Program-made: the position numbers and the translations under genes
Notes under the pieces: generated by a model
Databases searched by the model: none
Seen by the model: the letters and a program-made list of their open reading frames with translations, nothing else
Told to the model about the DNA's origin: nothing
Shown: positions 38,834-39,552 of the stretch, in pieces
Numbering within the stretch: position 1 is the stretch's first letter
Layout of the letters: every line of letters begins with the position of its first letter
Assembly (NCBI GenBank): GCA_905397405.1
Contig: CAJPVJ010000110.1
Span: forward strand, 1 to 39,552
DNA: 39,552 nucleotides
Direction: 5' to 3'
Origin: Oppiella nova
Taxonomy: Eukaryota > Arthropoda > Arachnida > Sarcoptiformes > Oppiidae

Positions 38834-39552
38834 ATGTCTTCATCCCTCAATCACCTGAAGTTCTGGAACAAGAAGTCGCTGACAATCACCGAATCTGATC
38901 CCACGTATAAAGTGGTGTATTTGGGGAATGTGTTGACGCCGTGGGCTAAGGGCTACCAATCGGTGGACAAACCTCTGGAGACCCTTTGGAACAACTACTG
39001 CACGAATGTCAAGACAGACATTCACATGAAGCTCACGGTTTGCAACTCAGGTCTTAAGGCCATCACTAAAGAGCACGGATTGACGCAATACTGGGCCAAT
39101 CGGTGCACCTTCTGCTGTGTCCACCAGTCGTATCCCAAACTCTTCTGTTGGATATACAGACACGACGGACGCAAAGGCAAACCAGAGCTCAGATGCCATG
39201 CCGTCATCACATCCAAGGAGGACATGGCACAGGTATGCATGAGTGCAGTCGTATGCTAGTGATGAGTACTTATGCTATTATCTCATGTCTCGTATGAACA
39301 GCGGATGTCTGAATCACTTAACGACAAGCTCTCGACAGCTCTGCAAGAGTTTAGGCGCGAGAAGAAGTTGAGACAAAACGCCAGACTCTCGCTGTCGGAG
39401 ATCCCGATCCGCAAACAATTACTGGTCAAAGGTTTAGCTAACTTTAGGGCACCTCTGGAGCGGTCGAAAAGTGCGCCCAAATTGACATCAATTGTGGAGG
39501 AAATCAAAGAAGAGAACGCTTTCGACGAAGAAGAGGAAGAGGAGAGCGAAAG
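38834..39552 (+). CDS. FAM43: FAM43-family protein with PID/PTB domain, partial at 3' end
   Basis: Coding exons are 38834-39232 and 39302-39552, separated by a 69-nt phase-0 intron (donor GTATGC, acceptor GAACAG). The second exon continues past the window edge. At least 216 residues are visible. The start is the first in-frame ATG (38834); the frame is open upstream to 38720 and an AG precedes the ATG, so a 5' coding exon cannot be excluded. Residues from about 17 match the phosphotyrosine-interaction (PID/PTB) domain of FAM43: LTITESDPTYKVVYLGNVLT, then CWIYRHDGRKGK and ELRCHAVITSKEDMAQ. These are followed by a basic helix (LQEFRREKKLRQNARLSL), the family hallmark LERSKSAPKLTSI at residues 185-197, and an acidic run of Asp/Glu. 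PTB-type domains bind peptide motifs on membrane receptors. The exact role of FAM43 is poorly known. Base composition is much more balanced than in the flanking DNA. Confidence 0.93.

Noticed and set aside
38840-39240. Minus-strand frames over FAM43
   Set aside because: Shadows of the strongly conserved FAM43 coding exon on the plus strand.

Overview
The window is animal nuclear DNA. It is very AT-rich and gene-sparse, full of simple repeats, and carries spliced genes with canonical GT..AG introns, several of them very short (54, 63, 69 and 100 nt). Gene content fits an arthropod: two tandem group-B2 Sox genes and a FAM43 gene. The short introns and low GC would suit a mite or another small chelicerate, but that is inference and the species cannot be told from the sequence.

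Layout. (1) 1-7395: noncoding. (2) 7396-8850, minus strand: a complete three-exon SoxB2 (Sox21/Sox14-type) gene of 295 residues. (3) 8851-27135: about 18 kb of noncoding DNA with very AT-rich blocks, islands of more balanced composition and many (CT)n/(GA)n tracts. (4) 27136-29255, minus strand: a second SoxB2 gene with five exons, or six if a 54-nt in-frame intron is removed (363 or 381 residues). (5) 29256-38833: about 9.5 kb of noncoding DNA. (6) 38834-39552, plus strand: the first two coding exons of a FAM43-family PID/PTB-domain gene, running off the right edge. No tRNA, rRNA, CRISPR array or intact transposon was recognised.

The two Sox proteins are HMG-box transcription factors that would bind the same core site. 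They lie in the same orientation, about 20.4 kb apart measured start codon to start codon, as expected for the arthropod SoxB cluster, and the sparse DNA between them is the likely home of shared enhancers. FAM43 is transcribed away from them and has no evident functional link.

Two observations stand out. First, the two Sox genes encode HMG boxes that match at 67 of 79 positions, yet none of the six introns in or just after the HMG-box region is at a shared position. Second, the window holds a series of direct duplications in which the copies are separated by one nucleotide, an 'a' in every case. In three of them the identical copies are exactly 127 nt. This points to assembly joins (contig ends overlapping by a 127-mer, or two haplotype versions, joined through a single placeholder base) rather than real tandem repeats.
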